Shown here one piece after another: positions 42,735 through 51,885 of a DNA stretch of 64,000 nucleotides. The stretch is from Sporichthya polymorpha DSM 43042 (GTDB lineage: Bacteria > Actinomycetota > Actinomycetes > Sporichthyales > Sporichthyaceae). A program made the position numbers and the translations under genes. The stretch is taken from assembly GCF_000384115.1 (NCBI RefSeq), contig NZ_KB913029.1, forward strand, positions 716,907 to 780,906. The letters are read 5' to 3'. The notes below the pieces were generated by a model. That model was given only the letters and a program-made list of their open reading frames with translations, was not told where the DNA came from and made no database searches. Positions within the stretch are counted from its first letter, which is position 1; every line of letters starts with the position of its first letter.

Positions 42735-44768
42735 ATGGGCGTGGTGGCTGAGCTCGACCTGACGCGCCCGGCTGATCTCCTCGCGGCCGCGATGGCCCAG
42801 TTGCCGGGCCTGAGCGTGCTCGTCGTCGACGCCGAGCACCGCGTGCTCACCGGCTGCGGCTCGATCGCCGCGTGCCCCGAACTCTCGACCGACGACCTGC
42901 TCGGACGGCGACTGCCCGACGTTCTCCCGGCGGGCTCGTGGGCGGCACTTGCGCCGGTGTGCGCGGCCGCTCTGGCCGGGCGGACCCTCACCGCCGACGA
43001 CGTCTGCCCCCGGAGCAACACGGTCGTGGAGCTGACCGGCAGCCCCGTCGTTCACGAGGGCCGCGTGGTCGCGGCCTCGATCTCGATGCGCGACGTCACG
43101 GCGGTGCGGGACGCGCAGACCCAGCTGAAGCGGGTGGCCCGGGAGTTCGAGTCCTTCGTCGGCACCTCGGTCGAGGGGCACTACCGGCTGGATCCGGACG
43201 GGATCGTGCTGTGGGCGTCCCCGAGCATGGCGACGCTGACCGGCAAGCCGATGTCCGAGATCGTCGGGGTCAAGGCCCGCGGAGTCGTGCATCCGGAGGA
43301 CGTGGGCCGGCGCGACGCCGCGATGGCCGCCCTGCTGCGGACCCAGGAGCCGCAGGTGTTCCAGGTGCGCGGCGAGCACGCCGACGGCACGTGGCACTGG
43401 TTCGAGGGCACCCTGCGCGGACTGTTCGACGACGCCGGTCAGCTGCTGGAGCTGCACAACACCACGCGCGATGTGACGCTGCGAAAGGCCGACGAGGACC
43501 TGCGGCGGCAGTGGCAGCTCAGCTTCGAGGCCACCAGTCGCGGCATCGCTCTCCTGGACCCGAGCGAGCACCGCATCGTGCAGGTCAATCCCGCCTTCGC
43601 GGCCATGCACGGCGGCACCCCCGAGGACTTCGCCGGCCGCCCCCTCGTGGAGATGGTGACCGCCGACGGCCGGGCGCGAACCGCCCACCACGTCGAGCTG
43701 GTCGCGGTCGAGACCTATGTGCACTTCGAGAGCGAGCACGTCCGGCTCGACGACGGGTCCGTGTTCCCGGTCGACGTCGAGGTCGTCTCACCGCGGGACG
43801 CGGACGGACGGCTGCTCTACCGCCTCGTCTACCTCGCCGACCTGACGCAGCAGAAGGCCCACGCCGCCGCCGAGCAGCAGGCTCGGGACCTGTTCGCCGC
43901 CACCGTCGACCAGGCCCCGATCGGGATGTGCCTGGTCGCCCCCGACGGACGCTTCCTGCGCGTCAACGCCGCGCTGTGCCGGTTGCTGCAGCGTTCCGAG
44001 TCCGAGTTGCTGGCCGCGGACTTCCAACAGCTCACGCATCCGGAGGATCTGGACTCCGACCTCGTCCTTCTGCAGCAGGTGCTCGACGGCGCGCGCGACT
44101 CCTACGAGATGCCCAAGCGCTACATCGCGCCGACCGGCGAGGCGGTCCACACCTGGCTGTCCGTCCGGCTGATCCGCCACCGCGACGGCAGCCCGGCCCA
44201 CTTCATCTCCCAGATCGTCGACCTCACGCGCATGCACGCGGCGGAGACGAAGCTGCGCGTCATGGAGGACCGGCACCGCATCGCGACCGACCTCCACGAC
44301 CACGTCGTGCAGGGGCTCTTCGCCGTCGGCCTGTCGCTGCAGATGCTCGAGACGCGGGTGGAGCCCGGTCCGCACGCCGACCAGCTCAGCCGGTCCATCA
44401 ACGACATCGACGAGACGATCGCGCGGATCCGGAGCGCCATCTACGGCCTCCGCGCCTCCGGCGGCGGCACCGTCGCGGTCCGGGATCGGGTCCACGACGT
44501 GCTGGCCGAGGTCGCGCCCCTGTTCCCCAAGCCGCCGGCCGTCTTCTTCTCCGGCCCCCTGGAGGTCATGGTCAGCGCCGAGCTGCTCGAGGAGGTCGTC
44601 GTCGTGATCCTCGGGGCGTTGACCGAGATGGCCCGGGAAGGGAACGTCGATCAGCCGCAGGTCGCGCTGACCCTCGTTCCCGAACTCAGCGAACTTCTCG
44701 TCCGGATCACCGAGAACACCACGGGCGACCGGACCACCCACCTGCACTGGACCGCCTCGGTCGCATGA
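42735..44768 (+). CDS. Multi-PAS sensor histidine kinase with degenerate ATPase domain
   Basis: This 677-residue soluble protein has about four PAS-like domains (near residues 20-120, 130-250, 260-380 and 390-510), then a HisKA_3 dimerisation helix with the phospho-accepting His in DRHRIATDLHDHVVQGLF near 515-532, as in DevS/NarX-type kinases. The C-terminal 120 residues lack the N, DDGxG and G2 boxes of an HATPase domain. It may therefore not bind ATP, acting as a partner or sensor only. The ATG at 42735 was chosen over one at 42630, which lies inside the DUF808 gene. Confidence 0.87.
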   Translation: MGVVAELDLTRPADLLAAAMAQLPGLSVLVVDAEHRVLTGCGSIAACPELSTDDLLGRRLPDVLPAGSWAALAPVCAAALAGRTLTADDVCPRSNTVVELTGSPVVHEGRVVAASISMRDVTAVRDAQTQLKRVAREFESFVGTSVEGHYRLDPDGIVLWASPSMATLTGKPMSEIVGVKARGVVHPEDVGRRDAAMAALLRTQEPQVFQVRGEHADGTWHWFEGTLRGLFDDAGQLLELHNTTRDVTLRKADEDLRRQWQLSFEATSRGIALLDPSEHRIVQVNPAFAAMHGGTPEDFAGRPLVEMVTADGRARTAHHVELVAVETYVHFESEHVRLDDGSVFPVDVEVVSPRDADGRLLYRLVYLADLTQQKAHAAAEQQARDLFAATVDQAPIGMCLVAPDGRFLRVNAALCRLLQRSESELLAADFQQLTHPEDLDSDLVLLQQVLDGARDSYEMPKRYIAPTGEAVHTWLSVRLIRHRDGSPAHFISQIVDLTRMHAAETKLRVMEDRHRIATDLHDHVVQGLFAVGLSLQMLETRVEPGPHADQLSRSINDIDETIARIRSAIYGLRASGGGTVAVRDRVHDVLAEVAPLFPKPPAVFFSGPLEVMVSAELLEEVVVVILGALTEMAREGNVDQPQVALTLVPELSELLVRITENTTGDRTTHLHWTASVA

Positions 44769-44780
44769 CAGGGTCGCGGC

Positions 44781-45536
44781 TCACTCCGGGAACGGAGCGA
44801 TGCGAGCGAGGGTGGGGAGGATTGCCCACCGGGTGAGCCACTGCTGCCGGCCGCCGGGGAGGGCGGCGGTCTGGGCCGTCCAGCTGGTGCGGAGGGTCTT
44901 CTTCCACCCGAGCCGGGGGTGGCGGGCGAGGACGTCGTCGACGTAGGCGGCGGGCATGAGCTCGAGTCCGCTGCCGGCGACGTCGGTGAACGCGCCGGCG
45001 GAGACGAAGCCGCCGGGCGAGGTGACGTCCTCCAGCGCCCCGACCGTGATGTGGCCGCAGATCTCCGCACCGACGCGGGCCGAGAACGCCGGGTCGGCGC
45101 CGTGGGCGAGCAGGAACGCCTCCGCCTGCTCGGCCCCCGTAAGCGCGAAGCACCGGCCGGGCGTCGGGGTCTCGAGGGTGATGTCGTGCAGGAGGCTGGC
45201 AATGAGCGCCTGCTCGAGATCGACCGTCCGCCGCTGATGCTCGGCGATCGCGAGACCGAACCAGAACGTCCGCCAGGAGTGCTGCAGCACGCACGGCGAG
45301 AGCACCTCGGCCGCGTGCTCGATCGTCTCCTTCGCCAGCGTGGAGTCCGGCAGGACGAAGGCGTCCAGGTCGACCTGCGCGGTCCCCCGGCGCCCAGTCG
45401 CCAGACGCAGTCGCACGCCGGGGTACTTGGCGACGGACCGGAGCAGGGGCGGGAACAGCGCCCGGCTCTGGGACCTGGTCAGCACCCCACCGGTTGCGCG
45501 GGCCCAGTCGTAGTCGATTCCATCCGGAGCAGCCAT
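44781..45536 (-). CDS. HD-domain protein
   Basis: This 251-residue protein has the HD signature: HSWRTFWFG near residue 85, LLHDI near 115 (metal-binding His-Asp) and GHIT further on. This resembles the actinobacterial HD proteins of the cyanamide hydratase-like group. Members hydrolyse phosphate esters or nitrile-like compounds; the substrate is not predictable. It converges with the PAS kinase gene (12 nt apart). Confidence 0.85.
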   Translation of the reverse strand: MAAPDGIDYDWARATGGVLTRSQSRALFPPLLRSVAKYPGVRLRLATGRRGTAQVDLDAFVLPDSTLAKETIEHAAEVLSPCVLQHSWRTFWFGLAIAEHQRRTVDLEQALIASLLHDITLETPTPGRCFALTGAEQAEAFLLAHGADPAFSARVGAEICGHITVGALEDVTSPGGFVSAGAFTDVAGSGLELMPAAYVDDVLARHPRLGWKKTLRTSWTAQTAALPGGRQQWLTRWAILPTLARIAPFPE

Positions 45537-45585
45537 GGCCGGAACCGTACGGTCGTATCGGTTCCGGCCACCAGATGATCTCCGG

Positions 45586-45762
45586 TCAGACGCGTGTCAG
45601 ATCAGGACGCGATTCGGCGAGCTGACGATCGCGCGGGTTCGGTACGTACCGGATGATCGACTCCACCACCCGACCGCCCTCGTTCTCCCAGCGGTCCAGC
45701 TGCACCAGCTGACTGCGGATCGGGTCGAGCTCCGACCCCCGAACACTCGGCAGAACTGGCAT
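45586..45762 (-). CDS. Small charged protein, unknown function
   Basis: A 58-residue reading frame beginning MPVLPSVRGSELDP, with a strong AGGGGAG site a few bases before the ATG at 45762. The composition is charged and protein-like (RSQLVQLDRWENEGGRVVES). No family was recognised. A palindrome at 45831-45849 lies upstream and could regulate it. An ATG at 45831 in the same frame would give 81 residues but starts inside the palindrome. Confidence 0.5.
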   Translation of the reverse strand: MPVLPSVRGSELDPIRSQLVQLDRWENEGGRVVESIIRYVPNPRDRQLAESRPDLTRV

Positions 45763-45830
45763 CGTCACTCCCCTCGATCTCGGCACGGAGGCCGGCGAGG
45801 AAGCTCCGCGCCTCCGCGCGGCTGATTGCA

Positions 45831-45849
45831 TCTATCGTACCACGATAGA
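45831..45849. promoter_or_regulatory. Perfect 8-3-8 palindrome
   Basis: TCTATCGT-ACC-ACGATAGA is a perfect inverted repeat between the divergent small gene at 45762 and the small peptide and ligase genes to the right. Its core TATCGT-N3-ACGATA is shared with the palindrome at 52793-52821. Confidence 0.55.
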
Positions 45850-45960
45850 CATGACAGACCGTCAGCTCGCCGAAGGCGTCCAGGGGCACGGCGGCCTACG
45901 TGTGGCGCGGGCAACGTCCGCGCGCCGGTTGAGCAGCCCCAGGCCGGACAGTGTCAGGAC

Positions 45961-46035
45961 ATGAAGCTTCTCCTGCTCCTCGTCGTCGTTGCTGCCGTCG
46001 CCGCGTTCTTCGCCACGCGCTCCAGGCAGCGCTGA
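45961..46035 (+). CDS. Tiny single-helix membrane peptide
   Basis: A 24-residue open frame, MKLLLLLVVVAAVAAFFATR plus a basic tail, forms one ideal membrane helix. It ends 17 nt before the ATG of the ligase gene. Such tiny membrane peptides exist, but translation is unproven and the ribosome-binding site is weak. It may be coupled to the ligase gene. Confidence 0.35.
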   Translation: MKLLLLLVVVAAVAAFFATRSRQR

Positions 46036-46052
46036 GACCAGACCCTCGCCCC

Positions 46053-47137
46053 ATGCGCACGGTCGGCGTCGAGGAAGAACTCCTGATCGTCGACCCCCGC
46101 ACCGGATCGGCGCGCGGGCTCGCGGACGACGTGGTCGACGCCGCGGACGAGGGCGTCGAGAAGGAGCTGCAGCGCCAGCAGGTCGAGATCGCGTCCTCGC
46201 CACGGCAAACCCTCACCGAGCTCGCCACCGACCTGACCGAACAACGCGCGTCCGCGATCGCCGCCGCGGAAGACCGCGGCGTCGCCCTCGCGGCCCTCGG
46301 CACCTACCCGGGACGGGTGCAGGCGCGACCGAGCTCCGACCGGCGCTACCGCCGGCTCGTCGACCGGCTCGGGCTGCCCGCCCGCGAACAACTCACCTGC
46401 GGCACGCACGTCCACGTCGAGATCGACGACCGCACTGAAGGAGTGGCAGTCCTCGACCGGATCCGCCCGTGGCTGCCGCTCCTCGTCGCGGTCTCGGCGA
46501 ATTCCCGTTCTGGCAGGCCGAGGACACCGGCTTCGCCAGCTACCGCCACGAGGCCTGGGGCCGATTCCCCTCCGCCGGACCGACCGAACTGTTCGGGTCG
46601 GTCGAGAACTACGACCGTACGGTCGACGCGCTCGTGGCGACCGACGCGCTGCTCGACCGCGGGATGCTCTACTTCAACGCCCGCCTCTCGGCGAAGTTCC
46701 CGACCGTCGAGATCCGCGTCGCCGACGTCTGCACCCGCAGCGAGCACGCCCTGCTCATCGCGGCGCTGGCCCGCGCTCTCGTTTCCACCGCTGCGCGCGA
46801 GTGGCGTGCCGGCGTGGACCCGGACCCGATGCGCCTCGAACTGCTCCGCGTCGCCTACTGGACCGCCGCCCGCTGGGGCCTCGACGGCGACCTGCTCGAT
46901 CCCCGCTCCGGCCGACCGGTGCCCGCCCGCGACGCGGTCGCGACACTGCTCGACCACCTCACCGACGCCCTCACCGAGACAGGCGACCTGCCACTCGTGC
47001 GCGCCCTGCTCGACCAGTTGCTCACCGACGGCACCAACGCGCGCTGGCAGCGCACCCACGTCGAACAAGGCGCCGACTGGGCCGACCTCGTCCACGCCGC
47101 GGTCGAGCTGACCCGGAAGCCGATCCGCCTGCCCTGA
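46053..47137 (+). pseudogene. YbdK-type glutamate-cysteine ligase family protein, frameshifted
   Basis: The first frame (46053 to about 46505) gives MRTVGVEEELLIVDP, then THVHVEI and VAVSANS. The family's next block, NSPFWQ-x-EDTGFASYRHEAWGRFP, continues in another frame to the stop at 47137. One missing C in the CCC run at 46504-46506 explains the break. All typical motifs of the carboxylate-amine ligase family (GCS2/YbdK) are otherwise present, about 360 residues in total. The fault may be a real mutation or a base-calling error. Confidence 0.85.
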
Positions 47138-47144
47138 AGGTGAG

Positions 47145-47650
47145 TTAACCACCGTCCTCGTCGAGTTCGGAGGGAATGACGAGCACCGGGGTCACCCGTT
47201 CCCGCAGCACCGACCGGGACACCGAAGGACGGAAGAAGCGTCCCAGCGACGCCCAGAAGCTCTCTCCCCGCGATCCGACGACCACGCAATAGGCGTCGGT
47301 CTCCGCCGCCAGTTCGGCCAGCGCGTGGCCGGTTCGCCGCGTGCCGTGCGATACGAGCACGGCACCGCGTCGGCTCGCACCTCCTCGCTCACCTCGGCCT
47401 GCAGGTCGCGAAGCCAACCTGCCGAGTCCTCTGCACCCTCACCTGCAGTCCTCGGGTCCACGGGGGCGGGAACGATCGGAGGTCCCGCCATCCCTGAAAC
47501 CGGAAGACCCACGCCCGCCGCGATGGGCATCTCCTCGACGTGAGCGACGACGAGCTGCCCCTCCAGGCGTGCGGCAAGGTCCATCGCCTGAGCCAGCACC
47601 AGGGCGCCGGTCTCCGCATCGTGGATTCCCACCACGACGGTGGGCCGCAT
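47145..47650 (-). pseudogene. Universal stress protein (UspA) family, frameshifted
   Basis: The N-terminal half (MRPTVVVGIHDAETGALVL) runs to YRTARGEPA. The rest, HALAELAAETDAYCVVVGSRG with the ATP-binding-type G-x2-G region, is in another frame. Restoring one G in the run at 47326-47328 rejoins them into a normal single-domain UspA of about 168 residues. The start was set at the ATG at 47650, where the family's first strand begins; in-frame ATGs at 47665 and 47713 are alternatives. It lies downstream of the dehydrogenase gene. Confidence 0.8.
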
Positions 47651-47774
47651 GCTCTCAGCGACCATCGCCCGCACCTCCGCTCTCTCGGCGCCGAAGTCGC
47701 TCAGCTGGACCATTCCCGTCCAGGTGATCGACAACCTGCCAGTTCGCCAGGAGACCCGCGAGCTCTCCTTACGG

Positions 47775-48830
47775 CTAACCGCCGGTCAGGTCGAGAACGA
47801 CCTTGATGTCCTCCGGGTGCGGTTCATAAGCGCTCTGCCAGTCGGCCAGCGGGACCCGCCGCGTGAGCAGCCCGGACAACCAATCGGGTTCCGCGCGGGC
47901 GAGCGCTTCGGCGGCGGCCGCGTAGTGCCGCAGGTTCGCGTTGACCGATCCGACGATCACATCGTTCTCGAGGACCAAGCTGCGGTTGAGCGCGCCGAGG
48001 TCGGCGGGGACCTGGCGACCCGCGGAGCTCACACCGGTCAGACACGTGATGCCGTAGGGCGCCGTGTTCCCCACGACCGCCCACACCACGTCAGCCGCTG
48101 CCGTCGCTTCGATCACGACATCCGGTCGGAGTTCAGTCATCACCGCGTCGACCGCGGCAGTGTGATAGCTGGCCCCCAGACGCTCCGTCAGAACCGGCTT
48201 GGGTCCGCAGGTGACTTGGTCCACGACGTGGACGTCCAAGCCGCGCTGCACCCCCATCATCGCGGCGAGCAACCCGATGGGCCCGGCCCCCGTGACGAGC
48301 ACCCTGCGGGGCTCGAACCACGCGCGGGCTCCGATCCGCTCGACCTGCTCCCACGCCTTGGCGACCACCGAGGCAGGCTCGACCAGGACCCCGACATCGG
48401 CCAGGGACGCACTCAGCTTGACCGCGTAGGCGGGGGCCACGCTCCAGACCTGGGCCGCATACCCGTCCCGACCGACGATGCCGCGCTCGGTGTACCGCCC
48501 GTTGCGGCACATGTCGAACTCGCCGTGGGCGCAGGCTCCGCACGGCTCCGGGTCGGGGCGTCGAACGACGCCCGCGACCAGGTCACCGGCCGAGAATCCC
48601 GAACCTGGAGGCGCATGACGGACGCGGCCGAGCGACTCGTGCCCCAGCACCAGGACCTCCGCCCCCGCCGGCGGGCTTCCGTACTCCCCGCGCACGATCT
48701 CCCGGTCGGTGCCGCAGATGCCGACGGCGAGCCCGTCCACGAGCAGCGAGTCAGCGGTCGGTTGGGGCTCCGGTAACTCGGCCAGCGCGAGGCTTCCGGG
48801 TACTCCCGGACGGGTGGTCACCGCGCGCAT
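47775..48830 (-). CDS. Zinc-dependent glucose 1-dehydrogenase-like MDR enzyme
   Basis: This 351-residue medium-chain dehydrogenase has the catalytic-zinc Cys in GICGTDREI near residue 40, GHESLG near 66, a structural-site CGAC...C region near 95-107, and the Rossmann motif VTGAGPIGLLAA near 185. The GICGTDREIV...GRVR pattern and the C-terminal AYEP-x-P-x-DIKVVLD end are typical of the glucose dehydrogenase family. Its ATG at 48830 shares a base with the trehalase stop (TGATG). Product: D-glucono-1,5-lactone from glucose, with NAD(P)+. Confidence 0.88.
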   Translation of the reverse strand: MRAVTTRPGVPGSLALAELPEPQPTADSLLVDGLAVGICGTDREIVRGEYGSPPAGAEVLVLGHESLGRVRHAPPGSGFSAGDLVAGVVRRPDPEPCGACAHGEFDMCRNGRYTERGIVGRDGYAAQVWSVAPAYAVKLSASLADVGVLVEPASVVAKAWEQVERIGARAWFEPRRVLVTGAGPIGLLAAMMGVQRGLDVHVVDQVTCGPKPVLTERLGASYHTAAVDAVMTELRPDVVIEATAAADVVWAVVGNTAPYGITCLTGVSSAGRQVPADLGALNRSLVLENDVIVGSVNANLRHYAAAAEALARAEPDWLSGLLTRRVPLADWQSAYEPHPEDIKVVLDLTGG

Positions 48831-50647
48831 CACACGGCCCCGGGCCGAGGGAAGACGGCATGCTCCCCGTCCACCAGTGGCGATGCGGGATCGAGATGCC
48901 GGGCCGCGTTGACCAACCCGATGTGGCTGAAGGCTTGGGGAAAGTTCCCGACCAGGCGTCCCGCGCGGCCGTCGTACTCCTCGGCGAGCAGGCCGACGTC
49001 GTTCGCCAGGGAGCACAGCCGGGTGAACAACGCTGCAGCTTCGGTGGTGCGGCCTATGCCCTGGAGCGCATCGACGAGCCAGAAGGAGCAGATGAGAAAG
49101 GCCCCTTCCTCGCCAGGCAGACCGTCGACTCCGCCGTCCGCGTCCACGCTGTAGCGCAGCACCAACCCGTCGTGGTCGAGCTCGCGTCGAACGGCTTCCA
49201 CGGTCCCGACAATGCGCGGATCCCTCCAGGGAAGGAATCCGAGCCTCGGGAGCAGCAACAGGGCGGCGTCGAGTCCCTGGGAGCCGTAGAACTGCGTGAA
49301 GGTGTTCCGCTCGGAGTCATACCCACGGCGCAGCACCTCATTGTGGATGTGGTCGCGCAGCGCGCGCCAGCGCTCCACCGGTCCGTCCCTGCCGTGCCTG
49401 TCGACGGCCTGGACCGCGCGGTCGAGACCGGCCCAGCACAGCACCTTCGAGTGCACGAACGGCCGATCCTTCGACCGCACCTCCCACAGGCCGGCGTCGT
49501 CCCGATGCCAGTTGCCCTCCAGGAAGTCGAGCAGGTGACGCTGCAGAGCCCACGCGTCGTCGTCGGCGGCGACACCCGCCTCCCGGGCGACGTGGAGCCC
49601 GTCCAGCACCTCACCCCAGACGTCGAGCTGGAACTGCCCGGCGGCCGCATTGCCCACGCGCACAGGCCGGGACTGCTCATAGCCCGCAAGCCAGTCGAGT
49701 TCCAGTTCGGGAATCCGGCGGGCACCGTCGACGGCGTACATGATCTGCAGGTCGGCTGGATTCCCGGCGACCGCACGCAACAGCCACTCCCGCCAAGCCC
49801 GCGCTTCGTTCTCGAATCCCGCACCGATCAAGGCATGCAGGGTGAAGGTCGCATCCCGCAACCAGCAGTAGCGGTAGTCCCAGTTGCGGACGCCGCCCAG
49901 TTGCTCCGGCACCGATGTCGTGGCGGCGGCGACGATGCCGCCGGTCGGGGCGTAGGTCAGCGCTTTCAGCGTCAACAACGACCGGCGCACCAGGTCGGCG
50001 GATCGACCGCGGTAGCGACACGGGGAGATCCAGTCCGTCCAGAACGATTCCGTGGTTCGGAGTGCCTGCTCGGCGTCGAGGGGCGCCGGCGGCGGCAGGT
50101 GGGACGGATGCTGGATCAGGACGAACGTCAACCGCTGGCCGGCGGCGACCTCGAACTCGGCGACCGTGGTGAGGTTCTCTCCGTGCGTCGGCACCGCGGC
50201 ATCCAGCCAGACCGCGTCCGGTCCGGCGACCGCCACGATGCGGCCGTCCAGCGCCCGCACCCAGGGGACGATACGGCCGTAGTCGAAACGCAACCGTAGC
50301 GTCATGCGCATCCGGACGCGCCCGCTGCGCCCCTCCACGATCCGAACCAGATCGGGGTCGTCCCCCCGCGGCGGCATGAAGTCGATGACACGCACACTGC
50401 CGTCCGCGCTGTCCCAGTCCGTCTCCAGGATCATCGTGTCGCCCCGGTAGCGCCGGTCGGAGCATCTGTCGGCGCCGACCGGAGCGATGCGCCAGCAACC
50501 GGCGCGCTCGTCGTCGAGCAGCGCCGCAAAGCACGCCGGTGAGTCGAACCGGGGCAGGCACAACCAGTCCACCGACCCGTCCGTGGCCACCAGTGCGACC
50601 GACTGCAGGTCTCCGAGTACGGCGTAATCCTCGAGCGGTTTGCTCAT
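48830..50647 (-). CDS. Glycoside hydrolase family 15 protein (trehalase/glucoamylase-like)
   Basis: This 605-residue cytoplasmic enzyme matches the bacterial GH15 trehalase group: DYAVLGDLQSVALVATDGSVDWLCLPRFDSP at the N-terminus, GVRNWDYRYCWLRDATFTL near 280, and ELDWLAGYEQSRPVRVGNAA near 340-360. The (alpha/alpha)6 catalytic domain holds the acidic residues. No signal peptide is seen. It would split trehalose (or an oligosaccharide) into glucose, which the co-translated dehydrogenase could oxidise. The start MSKPLEDYAV at 50647 was preferred over an ATG at 50674. Confidence 0.92.
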   Translation of the reverse strand: MSKPLEDYAVLGDLQSVALVATDGSVDWLCLPRFDSPACFAALLDDERAGCWRIAPVGADRCSDRRYRGDTMILETDWDSADGSVRVIDFMPPRGDDPDLVRIVEGRSGRVRMRMTLRLRFDYGRIVPWVRALDGRIVAVAGPDAVWLDAAVPTHGENLTTVAEFEVAAGQRLTFVLIQHPSHLPPPAPLDAEQALRTTESFWTDWISPCRYRGRSADLVRRSLLTLKALTYAPTGGIVAAATTSVPEQLGGVRNWDYRYCWLRDATFTLHALIGAGFENEARAWREWLLRAVAGNPADLQIMYAVDGARRIPELELDWLAGYEQSRPVRVGNAAAGQFQLDVWGEVLDGLHVAREAGVAADDDAWALQRHLLDFLEGNWHRDDAGLWEVRSKDRPFVHSKVLCWAGLDRAVQAVDRHGRDGPVERWRALRDHIHNEVLRRGYDSERNTFTQFYGSQGLDAALLLLPRLGFLPWRDPRIVGTVEAVRRELDHDGLVLRYSVDADGGVDGLPGEEGAFLICSFWLVDALQGIGRTTEAAALFTRLCSLANDVGLLAEEYDGRAGRLVGNFPQAFSHIGLVNAARHLDPASPLVDGEHAVFPRPGAV

Positions 50648-50835
50648 GTCCGCTCGCCTGCCCGAACAGGGCACCCTCCTAACAACCCGATGGCCCGGAG
50701 GTGCACGAAACGCTTTCTCGTGGTGCTCGGCCCGAGCGAACGATCATCGCAAGTCCTGGAACGGGTGACGGCAGCAGCGAAGGCGCTCCTGTCGCCCTAC
50801 GCGTAGCGGAGTGCCCTGGCGGGCAGTGCGTTGGT

Positions 50836-51447
50836 ATGACGTCGACCCTTCGCGCCCTGGTGCTGTGCTGCACGCTGAAGTCCGGCGACGCCGAGTCGAG
50901 CTCGGAGAAGCTCGGGCGGGAGGTGCTGGTCGCGCTCGCCGATCACGACGTCGACGGCGAGGTGGTGCGCGTCGCCGACCGGAACGTGAAGTTCGGTGTG
51001 AGCACCGACGAGGGCGACGGCGACGGCTGGCCCGCCATCCGACGCAAGGTGCTCGACTCCGACATCGTCGTGATCGCGACACCCATCTGGATGGGTCAAC
51101 CCTCCGCGGTCGCCAAGATGACGCTGGAGCGACTGGACGCCGAGCTGTCCGAGACCGACGACCAGGGCCGGCCGACGATGTACAACAAGGTCGCCGTCGC
51201 CGCGGTCGTCGGCAACGAGGACGGGGCGCACCACTGCTGCGCCGAGGTGATGCAGACCCTCAACGACGTCGGCTTCACCGTCCCTGCCGCGGGCGGCACC
51301 TACTGGGTGGGCGAGGCGATGCAGAAGACCGACTACGTCGACGCCGGCCCGAAGCCCGAGACCACCGGCGCCGCGACCAAGACCCTCGCCGCCAACGCCG
51401 CCCACCTCGCCCGGCTGCTCCGCGATTCCCCGTACCCGAAGAGCTGA
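50836..51447 (+). CDS. Flavodoxin/NADPH-dependent FMN reductase family protein
   Basis: This 203-residue flavodoxin-fold protein starts MTSTLRALVLCCTLKSG, the FMN phosphate loop region of the family, and has IVVIATPIWMGQPSAVAKMTLERLD near residues 75-98 and a GNEDGAHHCCAEV segment near 128. Members reduce quinones or FMN with NAD(P)H. The gene precedes the convergent ferredoxin gene by 3 nt, in a redox neighbourhood with two ferredoxins and an Fe-S-type regulator. Confidence 0.88.
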   Translation: MTSTLRALVLCCTLKSGDAESSSEKLGREVLVALADHDVDGEVVRVADRNVKFGVSTDEGDGDGWPAIRRKVLDSDIVVIATPIWMGQPSAVAKMTLERLDAELSETDDQGRPTMYNKVAVAAVVGNEDGAHHCCAEVMQTLNDVGFTVPAAGGTYWVGEAMQKTDYVDAGPKPETTGAATKTLAANAAHLARLLRDSPYPKS

Positions 51448-51450
51448 CGG

Positions 51451-51807
51451 TCAGGCGCTCTCGGACTCCTCCCGCGGCGCGAGGGACGCGACGAGCGGGG
51501 CGTCGATGCCGAGCCGGCCGAGCTTGGCGGCACCGCCCGGGGAACCGAGGGGACCGTCCTTCCCCGGGAGGGTCTGGGCGAAGAAGGCCTCGTTGTCGGC
51601 GAGGTGGGGACGCCAGGCCTCGGGGAGGTCGTCCTCGTAGTAGATCGCCTCGACCGGGCAGACCGGCTCGCAGGCGCCGCAGTCGACGCACTCGTCCGGG
51701 TGGATGTACAGGGCCCGCGCGCCCTCGTAGATGCAGTCGACCGGGCATTCCTCGATGCACGACCGGTCCGTCACGTCGACGCAGGGCTCACCGATCACGT
51801 AGGTCAT
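51451..51807 (-). CDS. fdxA: 7Fe ferredoxin (FdxA-like)
   Basis: This 118-residue ferredoxin has cysteines at 9, 17, 21, 25, 40, 43, 46 and 50, in the arrangement of mycobacterial FdxA-type [3Fe-4S][4Fe-4S] ferredoxins ([13 protein letters not shown] and [12 protein letters not shown]). A C-terminal extension is normal for the type. It transfers electrons, possibly to the P450. It is divergent from the small ferredoxin gene at 51886, and the two share a 31-bp operator between them. Confidence 0.94.
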   Translation of the reverse strand: MTYVIGEPCVDVTDRSCIEECPVDCIYEGARALYIHPDECVDCGACEPVCPVEAIYYEDDLPEAWRPHLADNEAFFAQTLPGKDGPLGSPGGAAKLGRLGIDAPLVASLAPREESESA

Positions 51808-51812
51808 GGCGA

Positions 51813-51843
51813 CAGTTTATACAATCACGTCTTGTAGAAACTG
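51813..51843. promoter_or_regulatory. 12-7-12 operator between the ferredoxin genes
   Basis: CAGTTTATACAA at 51813-51824, seven bases, then TTGTAGAAACTG at 51832-51843: an inverted repeat matching at 11 of 12 arm positions. A closely related site lies in front of the HTH gene at 52761-52791, which makes that regulator the likely binder. Confidence 0.7.
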
Positions 51844-51885
51844 CGGGACGCCAGAATGGGTCCGTCGGCGAGAAGAGGTGGGTTC

